The translations under genes were made by a program, and so were the position numbers. The notes below the pieces were generated by a model. The model was not told the DNA's origin, searched no databases, and saw only the letters and a list, made by a program, of their open reading frames with translations. DNA of 64,000 bases from Neisseria animaloris (GTDB taxonomy: Bacteria; Pseudomonadota; Gammaproteobacteria; Burkholderiales; Neisseriaceae): the NCBI RefSeq assembly GCF_900637855.1, contig NZ_LR134440.1, forward strand, positions 806,001-870,000, in the 5' to 3' direction. Every line of letters begins with the position of its first letter. Positions within the stretch are counted from its first letter, which is position 1. Positions 1 through 9,783 of this stretch are shown piece by piece.

Positions 1-650
1 TTACCGTTGCCGCAATAAAGTTCCAACATATCGCCGCTCGAACCTTGCGCCGCACCGCATGCCCACTCCAGCATTTTTTCACATACTTTTGCATTTGGCT
101 GGGTAAAGCTGCCTTCGATTTGACGGTAAACAAAATCACGGTCGCCCACATGCAGCTTCTCGGTAACAAAATCTCGGCAAAGTACGATTTTCTGCCCTTT
201 GCTACGACCGATAATGCGGATATTCAACTCCTTTTGCAGATTTTCCGCCGCTGCTTTCCACTCATCATCCAATTTTTTATGGTAAATCATGGTAACCAGC
301 ATTTCGCCGCTCAAAGTAGCCAGAAATTCCACCTGATACCAACGGTTTTTCAACACCGGCCGGTTGTTTACTGCTTCGATCAGTTTCGGCATTAATTCGT
401 TGATGGAAGTATAGGCAGGCGGGAAGCGGTCGCAACGCACTAAAGAGGCTCCGCTTGCTTTTTGACCCCGCTCGAACATGGCGTAAAAAATCTCTTCGCC
501 TTCATGCCACACTCGAAACTCGGCACGCATGCGGTAATGTTGTTCCGGCGACTCGAAGACCTCCAATTCCGGCGTATTGAGATGCCCAAACAAAGTATTG
601 ATGTAATTTATTTTTTCGTTTAACTGTCGGCGATAAGCAGGGCTTTTCAT
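1..650 (-). CDS. trmA: tRNA (uracil-5-)-methyltransferase, 3' end outside window
   Basis: TrmA makes the conserved 5-methyluridine at position 54 of tRNA, using S-adenosylmethionine. The reading frame opens with ATG at 650 (MKSPAYRRQLNEKI) and runs off the left edge after 216 codons, so only about the first 60 percent is present. The N-terminal region carries the family pattern with MRAEFRVWHEG near residues 45-55, and the fragment ends in LELYCGNG, the AdoMet-binding motif I that starts the Rossmann methyltransferase domain. The catalytic cysteine of the C-terminal half lies outside the window. It is separated from maeB by an uptake-sequence hairpin. The identification is firm; the state of the C-terminus cannot be judged here. 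Confidence 0.93.
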   Translation of the reverse strand, partial: MKSPAYRRQLNEKINYINTLFGHLNTPELEVFESPEQHYRMRAEFRVWHEGEEIFYAMFERGQKASGASLVRCDRFPPAYTSINELMPKLIEAVNNRPVLKNRWYQVEFLATLSGEMLVTMIYHKKLDDEWKAAAENLQKELNIRIIGRSKGQKIVLCRDFVTEKLHVGDRDFVYRQIEGSFTQPNAKVCEKMLEWACGAAQGSSGDMLELYCGNG

Positions 651-700
651 GGCATTGTCCGTGTTGCTTCAAATCGGGCAGATTATAGCGGATAAAGAAA

Positions 701-732
701 AGGCCGTCTGAAAACAAACTTTCAGACGGCCT
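701..732 (-). terminator. DUS-pair terminator after maeB
   Basis: Two AG-type uptake sequences (701-712 and 721-732) form a 12-bp stem with an 8-nt loop. On the minus strand it is followed by a T-rich run, which fits termination of maeB. Confidence 0.8.
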
Positions 733-750
733 CTTAAAATAACACCGGCT

Positions 751-3030
751 TTATTGGCGTTGCGCATCCACGGCGGCCAGAGCCACCATATTAACGATAC
801 GGCGCACAGTTGAAATCGGTGTGATGATATGAACGGGCTTATTCAAGCCTACCAAAATCGGGCCGATGGTAATGGCGTTCGGGGACGAAACGCGTAACAG
901 GTTGTAGCTGATGTTGGCGGCTTCAACGTTGGGCATAACCAGCAGATTGGCCGAACCTTTGAGCGAGGTTTCGGGGAAAATCTGTTTACGCATGCCTTCA
1001 TCCATTGCCACGTCGCCCTGCATTTCGCCGTCGATTTCCAAATCGGGTTTCTGGGCCTGAATGATTCTGAGGGCTTCCTGCATTTTTCTGCTTTCCGGCT
1101 TATCGATAGTGCCGTAATTGGAGTTGGAAAGCAGCGCCACTTTCGGGGTGATGCCGAAACGCTGCATTTCTTTGGCACACATCAATGTGCCCTGTGCCAA
1201 CTGTTCGGCCGTCGGGTTGGCGTTAACGTAGGTATCGGCGATGAAGAAGTTATTATTGTTGATAATCAAGGCATTCATAGCGAAAGCGTAATGATCGGCA
1301 TTGTTGTAACCGATCACTTCCTCCATGATTTTGAAATGGTCGCGGTAACGGCCTACCGTGCCGCACACCAATGCGTCGGCATGCCCCAAACGCACCATCA
1401 GCGCTCCTATCAATGTAGTGTTGGCCAACATGCGGCGGCGTGCCATTTCTTCAGTAACGCCTTGGCGCTTAAGCAGGTTGTAATATTCTTTCCACGATTC
1501 TTCATAATGCGGGTTGTTTTCATTGTCGATAAGCTCGAAATCCTTGCCCGCCTGAATGGTTAAACCCAACTGCTGCAAACGGCTTTCAATTACCGTCGTG
1601 CGGCCCACTAAAACGGGGAAAGCCAGTTTTTGCGAGGCAATCTGTTGCGCCGCATGCAGCACGCGCTCGTCTTCACCCTCGGCCAACACCACGCGTTTCA
1701 CGTCTTTTTTCGCCTGTGTGAACACCGGTTTCATGAACAAGCTGGATTTGTAAACAAACTGGTTCAGCTTCTCTACGTAAGCATCCATGTCTTCAATCGG
1801 GCGGGAAGCGACACCGGAATCCATCGCCGCTTGGGCAACCGCCGGAGCAATCGTGGCGATCAGGCGCGGGTCGAAAGGTTTGGGAATCAGGTATTCAGGG
1901 CCGAAGCTCAACTCCGCATCGCCATATGCACCGGCCACAACATCATTGGATTCAGCCATCGCCAAATCGGCAATCGCACGCACGCACGCGAGTTTCATTT
2001 CTTCGTTAATGGTGGTTGCGCCCACATCCAGCGCACCGCGGAAAATAAACGGGAAGCACAATACGTTGTTGACTTGATTGGGGAAGTCGGAACGTCCGGT
2101 GCCGATAATCACGTCAGGGCGTGCGGCTTTGGCTTCAGGCGGCCAGATTTCCGGCGTGGGGTTGGCCAATGCCAGTACGATAGGGTCGGCATTCATGGTT
2201 TTGAGCATGTCGGGGCTCAAAACGTTGGGACCGGACAAACCGAGGAAAATATCTTTGCCACTCACCGCATCTGCCAATACGCGCTGGCCGTTGTCGGGAA
2301 TAGCGTAATGTTTTTTCGATTCGTCCATGCGGTCTTTGTCTTCGCGCGTTTGGTAAATCACGCCTTTGGAATCGCAAACGGTAATGTTTTCGCGCTTCAT
2401 CCCCAAAGCAACCAACAAATTCAAACAGGCGATTGCAGCCGCACCGGCACCGGAACAAACCAAAGTGGCATCGGCGATGTTTTTGTTAATCAGGCGCAAA
2501 CCGTTTAAGACGGCCGCGGCGGTAATAATCGCCGTGCCGTGCTGGTCGTCGTGGAATACGGGGATATTGCACCGCTCGCGCAGCTTTTGCTCGATGTAGA
2601 AACATTCGGGCGCTTTGATGTCTTCGAGATTGATACCGCCGAAAGTCGGTTCCAACGAAGCGATAATGTCGACCAGTTTGTCTGGGTCGGTTTCATTAAC
2701 TTCGATATCGAATACGTCGATACCGGCGAATTTTTTGAACAATACGCCCTTGCCTTCCATTACTGGCTTGCCTGCCAGCGCACCGATATTACCCAAACCC
2801 AACACGGCCGTGCCGTTGGAAATCACGGCAACCAGATTGCCGCGGGCGGTGTATTTGTAAGAGGCCAGAGGATCATTATGGATTTCCATGCAAGGGGCGG
2901 CTACGCCCGGGGAATAAGCGAGGGAAAGATCATATTGGGTGGCCAGCGGTTTGGTAGGGGCAACTTGGATTTTGCCGGGATTGGGATATTCGTGGAAGTG
3001 TAAGGCGGCTTCTTTAATTAAATCATCCAT
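751..3030 (-). CDS. maeB: NADP-dependent malic enzyme with phosphotransacetylase-like domain
   Basis: Oxidatively decarboxylates malate to pyruvate, yielding NADPH. The 759-residue protein has the MaeB architecture: an N-terminal malic and NAD-binding part (about residues 1-410, with [12 protein letters not shown], a FHDDQHGTA metal/substrate motif and a GAGAAA nucleotide motif), then a phosphate acetyl/butyryl-transferase-like domain (about 425-759) that in this family is usually regulatory. The longer frame from 3087 was rejected: its extra residues only translate an uptake-sequence hairpin, whereas ATG 3030 has an AGGA ribosome site just upstream and starts [16 protein letters not shown], typical for the family. 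Confidence 0.95.
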   Translation of the reverse strand: MDDLIKEAALHFHEYPNPGKIQVAPTKPLATQYDLSLAYSPGVAAPCMEIHNDPLASYKYTARGNLVAVISNGTAVLGLGNIGALAGKPVMEGKGVLFKKFAGIDVFDIEVNETDPDKLVDIIASLEPTFGGINLEDIKAPECFYIEQKLRERCNIPVFHDDQHGTAIITAAAVLNGLRLINKNIADATLVCSGAGAAAIACLNLLVALGMKRENITVCDSKGVIYQTREDKDRMDESKKHYAIPDNGQRVLADAVSGKDIFLGLSGPNVLSPDMLKTMNADPIVLALANPTPEIWPPEAKAARPDVIIGTGRSDFPNQVNNVLCFPFIFRGALDVGATTINEEMKLACVRAIADLAMAESNDVVAGAYGDAELSFGPEYLIPKPFDPRLIATIAPAVAQAAMDSGVASRPIEDMDAYVEKLNQFVYKSSLFMKPVFTQAKKDVKRVVLAEGEDERVLHAAQQIASQKLAFPVLVGRTTVIESRLQQLGLTIQAGKDFELIDNENNPHYEESWKEYYNLLKRQGVTEEMARRRMLANTTLIGALMVRLGHADALVCGTVGRYRDHFKIMEEVIGYNNADHYAFAMNALIINNNNFFIADTYVNANPTAEQLAQGTLMCAKEMQRFGITPKVALLSNSNYGTIDKPESRKMQEALRIIQAQKPDLEIDGEMQGDVAMDEGMRKQIFPETSLKGSANLLVMPNVEAANISYNLLRVSSPNAITIGPILVGLNKPVHIITPISTVRRIVNMVALAAVDAQRQ

Positions 3031-3058
3031 GTTGATTCGTCCTGACGGTTTGTTCAGG

Positions 3059-3086
3059 CCATCTGAAAAGATTTTTTCAGACGGCA
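3059..3086. repeat. AT-type uptake sequence with imperfect partner in maeB leader
   Basis: One arm reads ATGCCGTCTGAA on the minus strand and the other is a one-mismatch copy (GCCATCTGAA). The hairpin lies about 30 nt before the maeB start, so it would be part of the maeB leader if transcription begins upstream. Confidence 0.7.
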
Positions 3087-3241
3087 TTGCGGGAAAATTG
3101 TAATGTTATCATGTGTAGTAAACGGCGCATACCGTTATAACGGAAAGCGGGAAATACTGACAGGATTTTTCCGAATCAATATGTTAAGGCCGCATTATCG
3201 GAAAATATGGACTTTTATCAAAACAATGGCTCAGATTTCAA

Positions 3242-3297
3242 CCGATATAAAAGAGGCCGTCTGAAAAGATTTTTTCAGACGGCCTCTTTTATATCGG
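3242..3297 (-). terminator. Extended DUS hairpin, 26-bp perfect arms
   Basis: An AG-DUS pair is embedded in a longer perfect inverted repeat (arms 3242-3267 and 3272-3297, loop GATT). The outer arms contain the T-run, giving an efficient terminator for the flavin oxidase gene that ends at 3300. Confidence 0.85.
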
Positions 3298-3299
3298 CA

Positions 3300-5165
3300 T
3301 CAAGCCTTCAATGCCTCCCTTACTGCACGGTATGCCTGATCAATGGCATCATGCATGTAGGGCAGCCATGCCACATCGCTGTTGGCCATAAATATGTTAC
3401 CCAAAGGCTCCTGCATTCTCTCGGTAATTCTTTCCGCGCGGTTTTCAGAATCCCACAGGCCCACCCGCTCGTAGCTGTAACCGTGGGCCCAACGGTTGAT
3501 AGTTACGCCTGCGAGAACTTCGTCCAGATTTTCACCTGCCACTGCATACATATTGCGTAGTTGCTCCAACATCTCCTGCTTGAGTGACTCGTAACTTTGG
3601 CGGAGCAGCTTACGTCGGCCGTTGCGGTACATCTCGCGGGCATCTTTACCCTGCATATCGGTAACAACACGCACCATATGCACAATAATCGGTTCGTCGG
3701 GAGTCTGCGGGCAGCGGTAATCACCCATACTCACGGGATCGTCAAGCTGGATCAGGCAATACGGTGCATCCGGAGCATAAACTGCATATACACCGAGTTT
3801 TTGGAAAGCGTGGGCGTTTTTCACCAACACCTTGCCGTAAAGAATCGGCACCTTGACATTGCTCAACATGGCTTCGCTCTGTGTTTGCCGTAATTGCGGC
3901 ATGATGCGTGCGGCCAGTGCGCTGTGGCCGGCAAAAATACATTGCTTGGCTTGAACCTGCTTCAAATCAGCATCACCTTGGGGCAGATAGGCCACGGCCA
4001 CACCTTCGGCATTGTTTTCAACCATCAATGCTGTTGACTTGAGGCGGATGCGGACATTGTTTTCCGGCAAATCGAGTTTGCTGTAATCGAATTTGGCCGA
4101 CACAATGTCTTCCATACTGTTGCCCGGGGCAATAGCCGGAATCATCTTACGCACGAGCAAGCGTGCCACCGAGGCATTGCCGTCGGGGAAATGATAGATA
4201 TATGGTTCTTCTTCATCCTCTTCTTCGGGGAGACGGAGGTTTTGCACGCCCGGATAGCCTCCTCTTAAAGCCTCGCTTACCGAAACGGCGTTAATCGCAT
4301 GGCCCCAGTATTCGGAACTGATATTGAGCAAGTATCTCAATGCGGTTTCAGGCAATTTGACGGTATTTTTCAGAAAATCATAATAGCTGGTATTTTCAGC
4401 ATATTCTTCACGCTGGCTTTTACTTTTGCCTTTCAAATAGTCGTCAGGATCAGTATAGAGCTTGATTAAAGCCTGTTTATCGGCTTCAGGCAACGGAAAA
4501 TTCTGAATGATTTCGGCTGCGCTTTCTTCACCCGTTTCCGGCTCGCCGCGCACTACGGCATCTTTTCCAAAGGCCGTTTTGTTGAAGAACACGCCTTTTT
4601 CCAAATTCCATTTCTTTTCGTACAAATCTTGTTGGAAATATTTTTCAAACTTGGTGTAATCCACACCCAAATCTTTCATCAGTGCGTTAACGTCGTCTGA
4701 AAAATTAGCTTTGGGAGAATCAAATGACTCACTGCCCGCGTAGGAAACCAGCGTCTTGCCGTCGATGGTAAATTCGTTACGTTGGGCATGGCCGCCGAAA
4801 TCTTCGTGGTTGTCCAAAATCAGGATTTTGGCTTGCGGACGTTGCTTCTGGTAGAGATAAGCGGCCGACAAACCGCTAATGCCGGCACCGATTACTACCA
4901 AATCATATTGCTCTTCGGCCTTACCCGGCAGTGTGAACTTGCCACCGGCCAATGCAACACTGTGTGCCGCATTTTGAACACCCTCCGTATCGCCGCGCAA
5001 ACCGAGCAAAGCGGGAGGATAGTAAATGCTTTTCAGAGTAGCGTTTTTTACTTGGTCTGCCGGAGAAACGGTGCGGTAGATTTTTTCGCAACCGCCCAGC
5101 ACAAACGAACCGGCCAAAGCGGCCGTTCCGCCTAAAAAAGTGCGGCGGGAAAATTTACGTTTCAT
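3300..5165 (-). CDS. Tat-exported FAD-dependent amine oxidase-like lipoprotein
   Basis: A 621-residue flavoprotein. The N-terminus has a twin-arginine signal (SRRTFLGG, residues 6-13) followed by a lipobox ending in Cys26 (VLGGC), so it is probably exported folded with bound FAD and anchored as a lipoprotein. The dinucleotide-binding motif GAGISG lies at about residues 93-98 and is followed by DNHEDFGGHAQRNEF, which resembles the spermidine dehydrogenase (SpdH) branch of NAD(P)-binding flavin oxidases. Polyamine oxidation is therefore the best guess but not shown. ATG 5165 was chosen because the extension to 5231 lies before the Tat signal. It stands alone, with an AT-rich 226-bp upstream region and a strong terminator. 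Confidence 0.75.
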   Translation of the reverse strand: MKRKFSRRTFLGGTAALAGSFVLGGCEKIYRTVSPADQVKNATLKSIYYPPALLGLRGDTEGVQNAAHSVALAGGKFTLPGKAEEQYDLVVIGAGISGLSAAYLYQKQRPQAKILILDNHEDFGGHAQRNEFTIDGKTLVSYAGSESFDSPKANFSDDVNALMKDLGVDYTKFEKYFQQDLYEKKWNLEKGVFFNKTAFGKDAVVRGEPETGEESAAEIIQNFPLPEADKQALIKLYTDPDDYLKGKSKSQREEYAENTSYYDFLKNTVKLPETALRYLLNISSEYWGHAINAVSVSEALRGGYPGVQNLRLPEEEDEEEPYIYHFPDGNASVARLLVRKMIPAIAPGNSMEDIVSAKFDYSKLDLPENNVRIRLKSTALMVENNAEGVAVAYLPQGDADLKQVQAKQCIFAGHSALAARIMPQLRQTQSEAMLSNVKVPILYGKVLVKNAHAFQKLGVYAVYAPDAPYCLIQLDDPVSMGDYRCPQTPDEPIIVHMVRVVTDMQGKDAREMYRNGRRKLLRQSYESLKQEMLEQLRNMYAVAGENLDEVLAGVTINRWAHGYSYERVGLWDSENRAERITERMQEPLGNIFMANSDVAWLPYMHDAIDQAYRAVREALKA

Positions 5166-5402
5166 TTGAAATACTTTCGGGTTCAATTTTTGTAAACGCA
5201 CAATTCTAACAAGTTCCCATCTTTTACACAAAATTGAATTTCTTTACCCTTGTCATATTATTTCAAAACCATATGACAAACCTTCTAAAAAATCCCTTAT
5301 AAATATCTTTAAAAAATAATATGTTATAAAAATAATCAGCATTTCACTCATATTAACAAATATATAACCCCAATCAACTCTATGATATTTTTTCAAGTAA
5401 TT

Positions 5403-5438
5403 AAAAGGCCGTCTGAAAAATTTTTCAGGCGGCCTTTT
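5403..5438 (-). terminator. DUS-pair terminator after cls
   Basis: The stem AAAAGGCCGTCTGAAAAA pairs with a copy carrying one change (CAGGCGGCC), with essentially no loop and T-runs on both sides. It serves the cardiolipin synthase gene ending at 5458. Confidence 0.75.
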
Positions 5439-5457
5439 GACAATTTTGCATCACTTG

Positions 5458-6951
5458 CTACAAAAGCGGGCTCATCAGTCTGACGGTATTTTCCACCAGC
5501 CCCCACCATTTTGACCGCTGCTGCCAGCCTTTAACTGTGATATAGCTGCTGTCGGCCAGATATTGCTTTTGCAAATCAATCACTTGGCAAGTAATACTTT
5601 TATCGTAAATTGCCAAGCTGATTTCCAGATTTAAAAAGAAACTGCGCATATCCATATTCACGGTGCCGAACAGCGTATAACCATCGTCTATTACCATGGT
5701 TTTGGCATGCAGCAGCCCACCGCCGAACAAAGCGATTTTTACTCCTGCTTTAAGCAGCATGGGATAGTAAGCTTGCGAAGCATAGCGCACCATCAGCGAA
5801 TCGACTTTGGCCGGCAAAATCAAGGTTACTTCCACACCGCGTTTGGCTGCGGTGGTCAATGCCGTCAGCAAAGGTTCGTCGGGCACGAAATACGGCGTGG
5901 TAATCATGATTTTCCGTGTGGCCGAATAAACCGCGCTGAGTATGGTTTCGTAAATCACCCGGTTTACTTGGTCGGGCGCGGAAGGAATCACTTGGGCCAC
6001 AATATTACCTGCGCGCATTTTTTCAGGCAGCATGGCAGGAATCAGCTCGTTGAGTCCGCGCAAATATTGCTGTACTTCGGTTAAGTTTTGATCGTCTTCC
6101 ACAGCCACGTCCGCATAGAACACCGCAGTCATTTCCAACACCAGCGGCCCGGAACAACGCATCATCACATCCACCCATTCGCCCACGCCCGAACCTTGCT
6201 TGAAAAAGCGCGGGTCTACCAAGTTGTAGCTGCCGGTATAACCGATTTTTTTATCTATAATCAGCATTTTGCGGTGATTTCGCAAATCGCTGCGGGTAAA
6301 TAGGGTTTTCAACAGCCCCACCGGTAAGGCTGCATGCACTTCCACGCCGAAACTGCGTAACTTCTTCACCCAGCTGCTGTTGAAAAAATTATGGCTGCCG
6401 ACGGCATCGGCAAGAATAACGCAGTCCACTCCGCGTTGTGCTGCCTGAATCACTGCATCCAAAAGAGTTTCAATTCGGCCCTGAGGTTCGATAATGTAAA
6501 ATGCCAACAAACATGACTGCCGTGCCGATTCAATATCCGCAAGCATGGCATCGACGATTTCGTCGGTGGTCGAAAGCAGCGTCACGGCATTGCTTTTGGT
6601 CGGCCCCATACCGGTGGTATCGGCGGCAACTTTGGCAATCCCCCGATAACGCGGGCGCATTTCGTCGGTAATATCCAAGTCGATATCCGCCATATAAAGC
6701 TCGATAAACTCGCTGTAAAAACGGTTCATTTCTGCCGTGCGTTTGGCCCTCGCCGTTCCAAGTCGCGGCTCTCCTACCATCAAATAAGCGGCCACACCGA
6801 AAAGCGGGAAAACAAACAGAATAATCAACCATGCAAATGCCGCGCCGGTATTGCGCTGTTTGTAAAGCACCCGCCCCGCACAAACCAAGGCGGCGGCGGT
6901 GTGCAGGTAAATAAGAATCTGACCCCACGGAATTTCAATATTCATAAGCAT
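5458..6951 (-). CDS. cls: Cardiolipin synthase
   Basis: A phospholipase D-superfamily enzyme that condenses phosphatidylglycerol into cardiolipin at the inner membrane. About 497 residues: two N-terminal membrane helices (first about 60 residues) and two HKD motifs, HRKMLIIDKKIGYTGSYNL in the first half and HAKTMVIDDGYTLFGTVNMD in the second, each with the required His, Lys and Asp. The longer frame from 7101 translates uptake sequences and was discarded. Starts at 6951 (MLMNIE) and 6945 (MNIE) are both possible and neither has a strong ribosome site. Uptake sequences at 6962-6973 and 7007-7018 sit in the leader. Confidence 0.9.
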   Translation of the reverse strand: MLMNIEIPWGQILIYLHTAAALVCAGRVLYKQRNTGAAFAWLIILFVFPLFGVAAYLMVGEPRLGTARAKRTAEMNRFYSEFIELYMADIDLDITDEMRPRYRGIAKVAADTTGMGPTKSNAVTLLSTTDEIVDAMLADIESARQSCLLAFYIIEPQGRIETLLDAVIQAAQRGVDCVILADAVGSHNFFNSSWVKKLRSFGVEVHAALPVGLLKTLFTRSDLRNHRKMLIIDKKIGYTGSYNLVDPRFFKQGSGVGEWVDVMMRCSGPLVLEMTAVFYADVAVEDDQNLTEVQQYLRGLNELIPAMLPEKMRAGNIVAQVIPSAPDQVNRVIYETILSAVYSATRKIMITTPYFVPDEPLLTALTTAAKRGVEVTLILPAKVDSLMVRYASQAYYPMLLKAGVKIALFGGGLLHAKTMVIDDGYTLFGTVNMDMRSFFLNLEISLAIYDKSITCQVIDLQKQYLADSSYITVKGWQQRSKWWGLVENTVRLMSPLL

Positions 6952-6961
6952 GCAAGATATT

Positions 6962-7018
6962 TTCAGACGGCCTAAATTATAGAAGTAATCATCATTAAGG
7001 TATAAAAGGCCGTCTGAA
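6962..7018. repeat. Two opposed DUS copies in the cls leader
   Basis: TTCAGACGGCCT at 6962-6973 and AGGCCGTCTGAA at 7007-7018 form an inverted repeat with a 33-nt loop, immediately before the cls start. Confidence 0.7.
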
Positions 7019-7069
7019 AGTTCCTTTTTGGTTTTAAACGGTGGCGGGCAATCGACCCGACTATGAAAA

Positions 7070-7098
7070 AGGCCGTCTGAAAAGTTTTCAGACGGCCT
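7070..7098 (-). terminator. DUS-pair terminator after nhaA
   Basis: A perfect AG-DUS inverted repeat with a short loop, 12 bp past the nhaA stop codon. On the minus strand it is followed by TTTTTC. Confidence 0.8.
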
Positions 7099-7109
7099 CA
7101 CAACATCGT

Positions 7110-8264
7110 TTAATACTTAATTTTAATTCTCTCAAACGGTGCGAATTTCAACACGAGATAACCCAAAACACCTGCAAACAGAGAACCTAAAAATACACCC
7201 ACTTTGCTGTAATCCTGTATGGCGGGGTCAACAAACGCCAATAGGCTGATAAACAGGCTCATGGTAAAACCGATACCGCATAGCAGCGCCACACCATACA
7301 CCTGCAACCAGCTTGCGCCCTCAGGCAGTTCGGTCCAGCCTAGTTTGACCGTTACCCAAACCACGCCGAAAACACCCAACTGCTTACCCAAAAACAATCC
7401 GGCAAAAATACCCATAACCACGGGATCGAACAGCACCGAACCGTCCAATCCTGCAAAAGATACGCCGGCATTGGCAAAACCGAAAACCGGCACGACAAAG
7501 AAAGCAACCGGATTTTCCAAAGCATGCTCCCACTTGAGCAACGGTGCTTCCTGAACAGAATCCTGAACCCGCAGAGGAATGGCAAAAGCCAGCAACACAC
7601 CTGCAAGTGTGGCATGAAGGCCGGATTTCAAAACGAAAAACCACAGCAGCACGCCCAACAACAAATACGGAAGGCTTTTCAATATGCCTTTTTTATTCAA
7701 GAAAAACAGTACGGCCAGAGTTGCAGCAGCCAACGCCAGATAAATGAAACTGATGCTGCTGCTGTAAAACAAGGCAATAATCACAATAACGGCCAAGTCG
7801 TCCATAATCGCCAAAGCCGTCAGAAATATTTTCAGAGAAACCGGAACACGGCTGCCCAACAACGCCAGCACACCCAATGCGAAAGCAATATCAGTGGCGG
7901 CCGGCACAGCCCAACCTTTCAATGTTTCGGGATTACCGCTGTTAAACAAAACATAAAACAAGGCAGGCATCATCAACCCGCCTAAAGCGGCCAACCCGGG
8001 CAATATCCGCTTGGCGTTGGTGTCCAATTCACCCTGCAACAATTCCCGTTTGACTTCCAACCCCACAAACAGGAAAAACACCGCCATTAAGCCATCATTA
8101 ATCCAATGTGAAACACTCAAACCGGCAACATAGCTTCCAAGCATGCTGAAATAATGTTCCGATACCGGAGAATTCGCTGCCACAATACCAAGCATCGCCG
8201 CTATCATCAACACGATACCCGCCGCAGGCTCGGAACTGAAAAAATGAGCTAACTTATCCCTCAC
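7110..8264 (-). CDS. nhaA: Na+/H+ antiporter NhaA
   Basis: Exports sodium in exchange for protons across the inner membrane, supporting pH and sodium tolerance. The 384-residue length and roughly 11-12 hydrophobic segments match the family. Visible signatures include the N-terminal FFSSEPAAGIVL, GLMAVFFLFVGLEVKREL, and ALAIMDDLAVIVIIALFYS, which carries the two adjacent aspartates used for ion binding. The leader upstream contains an unassigned hairpin (8318-8355). A second sodium antiporter gene of a different family, nhaC, lies at 54.0-55.4 kb. Confidence 0.96.
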   Translation of the reverse strand: MRDKLAHFFSSEPAAGIVLMIAAMLGIVAANSPVSEHYFSMLGSYVAGLSVSHWINDGLMAVFFLFVGLEVKRELLQGELDTNAKRILPGLAALGGLMMPALFYVLFNSGNPETLKGWAVPAATDIAFALGVLALLGSRVPVSLKIFLTALAIMDDLAVIVIIALFYSSSISFIYLALAAATLAVLFFLNKKGILKSLPYLLLGVLLWFFVLKSGLHATLAGVLLAFAIPLRVQDSVQEAPLLKWEHALENPVAFFVVPVFGFANAGVSFAGLDGSVLFDPVVMGIFAGLFLGKQLGVFGVVWVTVKLGWTELPEGASWLQVYGVALLCGIGFTMSLFISLLAFVDPAIQDYSKVGVFLGSLFAGVLGYLVLKFAPFERIKIKY

Positions 8265-8317
8265 TGACCTTCCTTTCTTTTAAAAGTCTTTGATTTATTA
8301 AATTGATTACCGAACAC

Positions 8318-8355
8318 AAACCCACTGCTGTAACCAATAACTCCGCAGTGGGTTT
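8318..8355. other. Hairpin in the nhaA upstream region
   Basis: Arms AAACCCACTGC (8318-8328) and GCAGTGGGTTT (8345-8355) pair perfectly around a 16-nt loop, 54 nt before the nhaA start. On the minus strand no U-run follows, so it is not an obvious terminator for hemE; a role in the nhaA leader is possible. Confidence 0.5.
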
Positions 8356-8360
8356 TCTCT

Positions 8361-8398
8361 CAGAGGCCGTCTGAAAATGTTTTTTCAGACGGCCTCTG
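8361..8398 (-). terminator. DUS-pair terminator after hemE
   Basis: Perfect 17-bp arms containing AG-DUS with loop TGTT, 18 bp beyond the hemE stop codon. Confidence 0.8.
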
Positions 8399-8415
8399 TA
8401 TCATTAAAATACAGA

Positions 8416-9477
8416 TTAACGGTGATACTGTCGAGACAATTCATGCACCGTATCCACCAGCAACTTGGAGTGTTCGGGGTCGGCATGTTGGTTGATGCCG
8501 TGGCCGAGATTGAACACATGGCCGCTGCCGTGGCCGTAGGCCGCCAAAATACGGGCGGTTTCTTCGCGGATGCTGTCGGGCGTGCCGAATAGTGCGAAGG
8601 GGTCGAAATTGCCTTGCAAGGCCACTTTACCGCCTACGCGCTTGCGGGCTTCGCCGATGTTGCATGTCCAATCCAAACCGAGGGCATCGGCACCGGTGTC
8701 GGCCATTTTTTCCAGCCACAAACCGCCGCCTTTGGTAAACACAATCACCGGCACGCGGCGGCCTTCGCTTTGGCGTTTCAAACCGCCGACAATCTGCTTC
8801 ATGTAGTGCAGGCTGAAGGCTTCAAACGCCGCATCGCTCAACACGCCGCCCCATGTATCGAAAATCTGCACCGCCTGCGCACCCGCATCGATTTGGGCAT
8901 TCAAATAAGCGGTTACGGCTTGGGCGTTGACATCCAAAATCTTGTGCAGCAAGTCGGGGCGCGAATACATCATGGTTTTGATGATGCGGAATTCTTTACT
9001 GCTGCCGCCTTCCACCATATAGCAGGCCAGCGTGAACGGGCTGCCGGAAAAGCCGATTAAAGGCACGTGGCCGTTTAAGGCTTTGCGGATGGAAGCAACG
9101 GCATCAAATACATATTGCAGCTTGCCCATATCAGGCACTTCCAGTTTGGCAATGTCGGCCTCATGCTGCAAAGCGCGCTCGAATTTGGGGCCTTCGCCTT
9201 CGGCAAAATACAAACCCAAACCCATGGCATCGGGCACGGTTAAGATGTCGGAAAACAGAATCGCCGCGTCCAAATCAAAGCGTTCCAGCGGTTGAATGGT
9301 TACTTCGGTGGCCAATTCGGTGTTTTTGCACAAATCCAGAAAACTGCCTGCCCGGGCGCGGGTGGCTTTGTATTCGGGCAGATAGCGGCCTGCCTGACGC
9401 ATCATCCAAATCGGTGTGTATTCAACCGGTTGTTTTAACAAAGCGCGTAAGAAAGTATCGTTTTTCAATGTGGTCAT
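8416..9477 (-). CDS. hemE: Uroporphyrinogen decarboxylase
   Basis: Removes four carboxyl groups from uroporphyrinogen III to give coproporphyrinogen III in haem synthesis. The 354-residue product has the usual length and the N-terminal signature [15 protein letters not shown], in which the arginines bind substrate, followed by [14 protein letters not shown] with the catalytic aspartate, and [20 protein letters not shown] 9477 ([14 protein letters not shown]) is the family start; the in-frame extension to 9573 is drawn from the repeat element that lies in front of the gene. That element (9519-9675) therefore sits in or next to the hemE promoter. Confidence 0.96.
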   Translation of the reverse strand: MTTLKNDTFLRALLKQPVEYTPIWMMRQAGRYLPEYKATRARAGSFLDLCKNTELATEVTIQPLERFDLDAAILFSDILTVPDAMGLGLYFAEGEGPKFERALQHEADIAKLEVPDMGKLQYVFDAVASIRKALNGHVPLIGFSGSPFTLACYMVEGGSSKEFRIIKTMMYSRPDLLHKILDVNAQAVTAYLNAQIDAGAQAVQIFDTWGGVLSDAAFEAFSLHYMKQIVGGLKRQSEGRRVPVIVFTKGGGLWLEKMADTGADALGLDWTCNIGEARKRVGGKVALQGNFDPFALFGTPDSIREETARILAAYGHGSGHVFNLGHGINQHADPEHSKLLVDTVHELSRQYHR

Positions 9478-9518
9478 ATCGGGCTTTCGTCGAAAAATAT
9501 TGAAAACGCCTGCCTGTG

Positions 9519-9675
9519 TTATAGCAAACAAACTGATTTTTGACACAAGGCGGCAAGCCGTAGGCAGCACCAATAGTGCGGAACCGATTCTGCTATCGCT
9601 TCGCCGGCTTACAAAACCGTTCTCTTTAAACTAAGGCGCAGCAATGCCGCAGCAAGTTAAGTTGATTCGCTATAA
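9519..9675. mobile_element. Short terminal-inverted-repeat element (MITE-like), copy 1
   Basis: The 157-bp stretch is bounded by TTATAGC and GCTATAA, with imperfect matching continuing inwards (AGCAAACAAACT against the complement of AGTTAAGTTGATTCGCT). Inside are GACACAAGGCGGCAAGCCG and GCGGAACCGATTCTGCTATC. The same blocks recur in the 55.5-55.8 kb region. There is no coding capacity. The structure resembles non-autonomous repeats known in other Neisseria genomes, but I cannot assign a named family. Confidence 0.55.
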
Positions 9676-9720
9676 ATCTTTGCACGCGTGATCGGGGTGT
9701 TAAAATTTCAAAGTATCGAA

Positions 9721-9760
9721 AGGCCGTCTGAAAACATTTATCCGGTTTTTCAGACGGCCT
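9721..9760 (-). terminator. DUS-pair terminator after hemY
   Basis: AG-DUS arms (9721-9734 and 9747-9760) with a 12-nt loop lie 24 bp past the hemY stop, closing the hemD-hemX-hemY unit. Confidence 0.8.
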
Positions 9761-9783
9761 CTTTTGGTATGGCGGCTTATCTG

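Noticed and set aside
1630..2508. A 292-codon open frame opposite maeB
   Set aside because: It lies wholly within maeB, lacks family resemblance, and has the composition of an antisense shadow.
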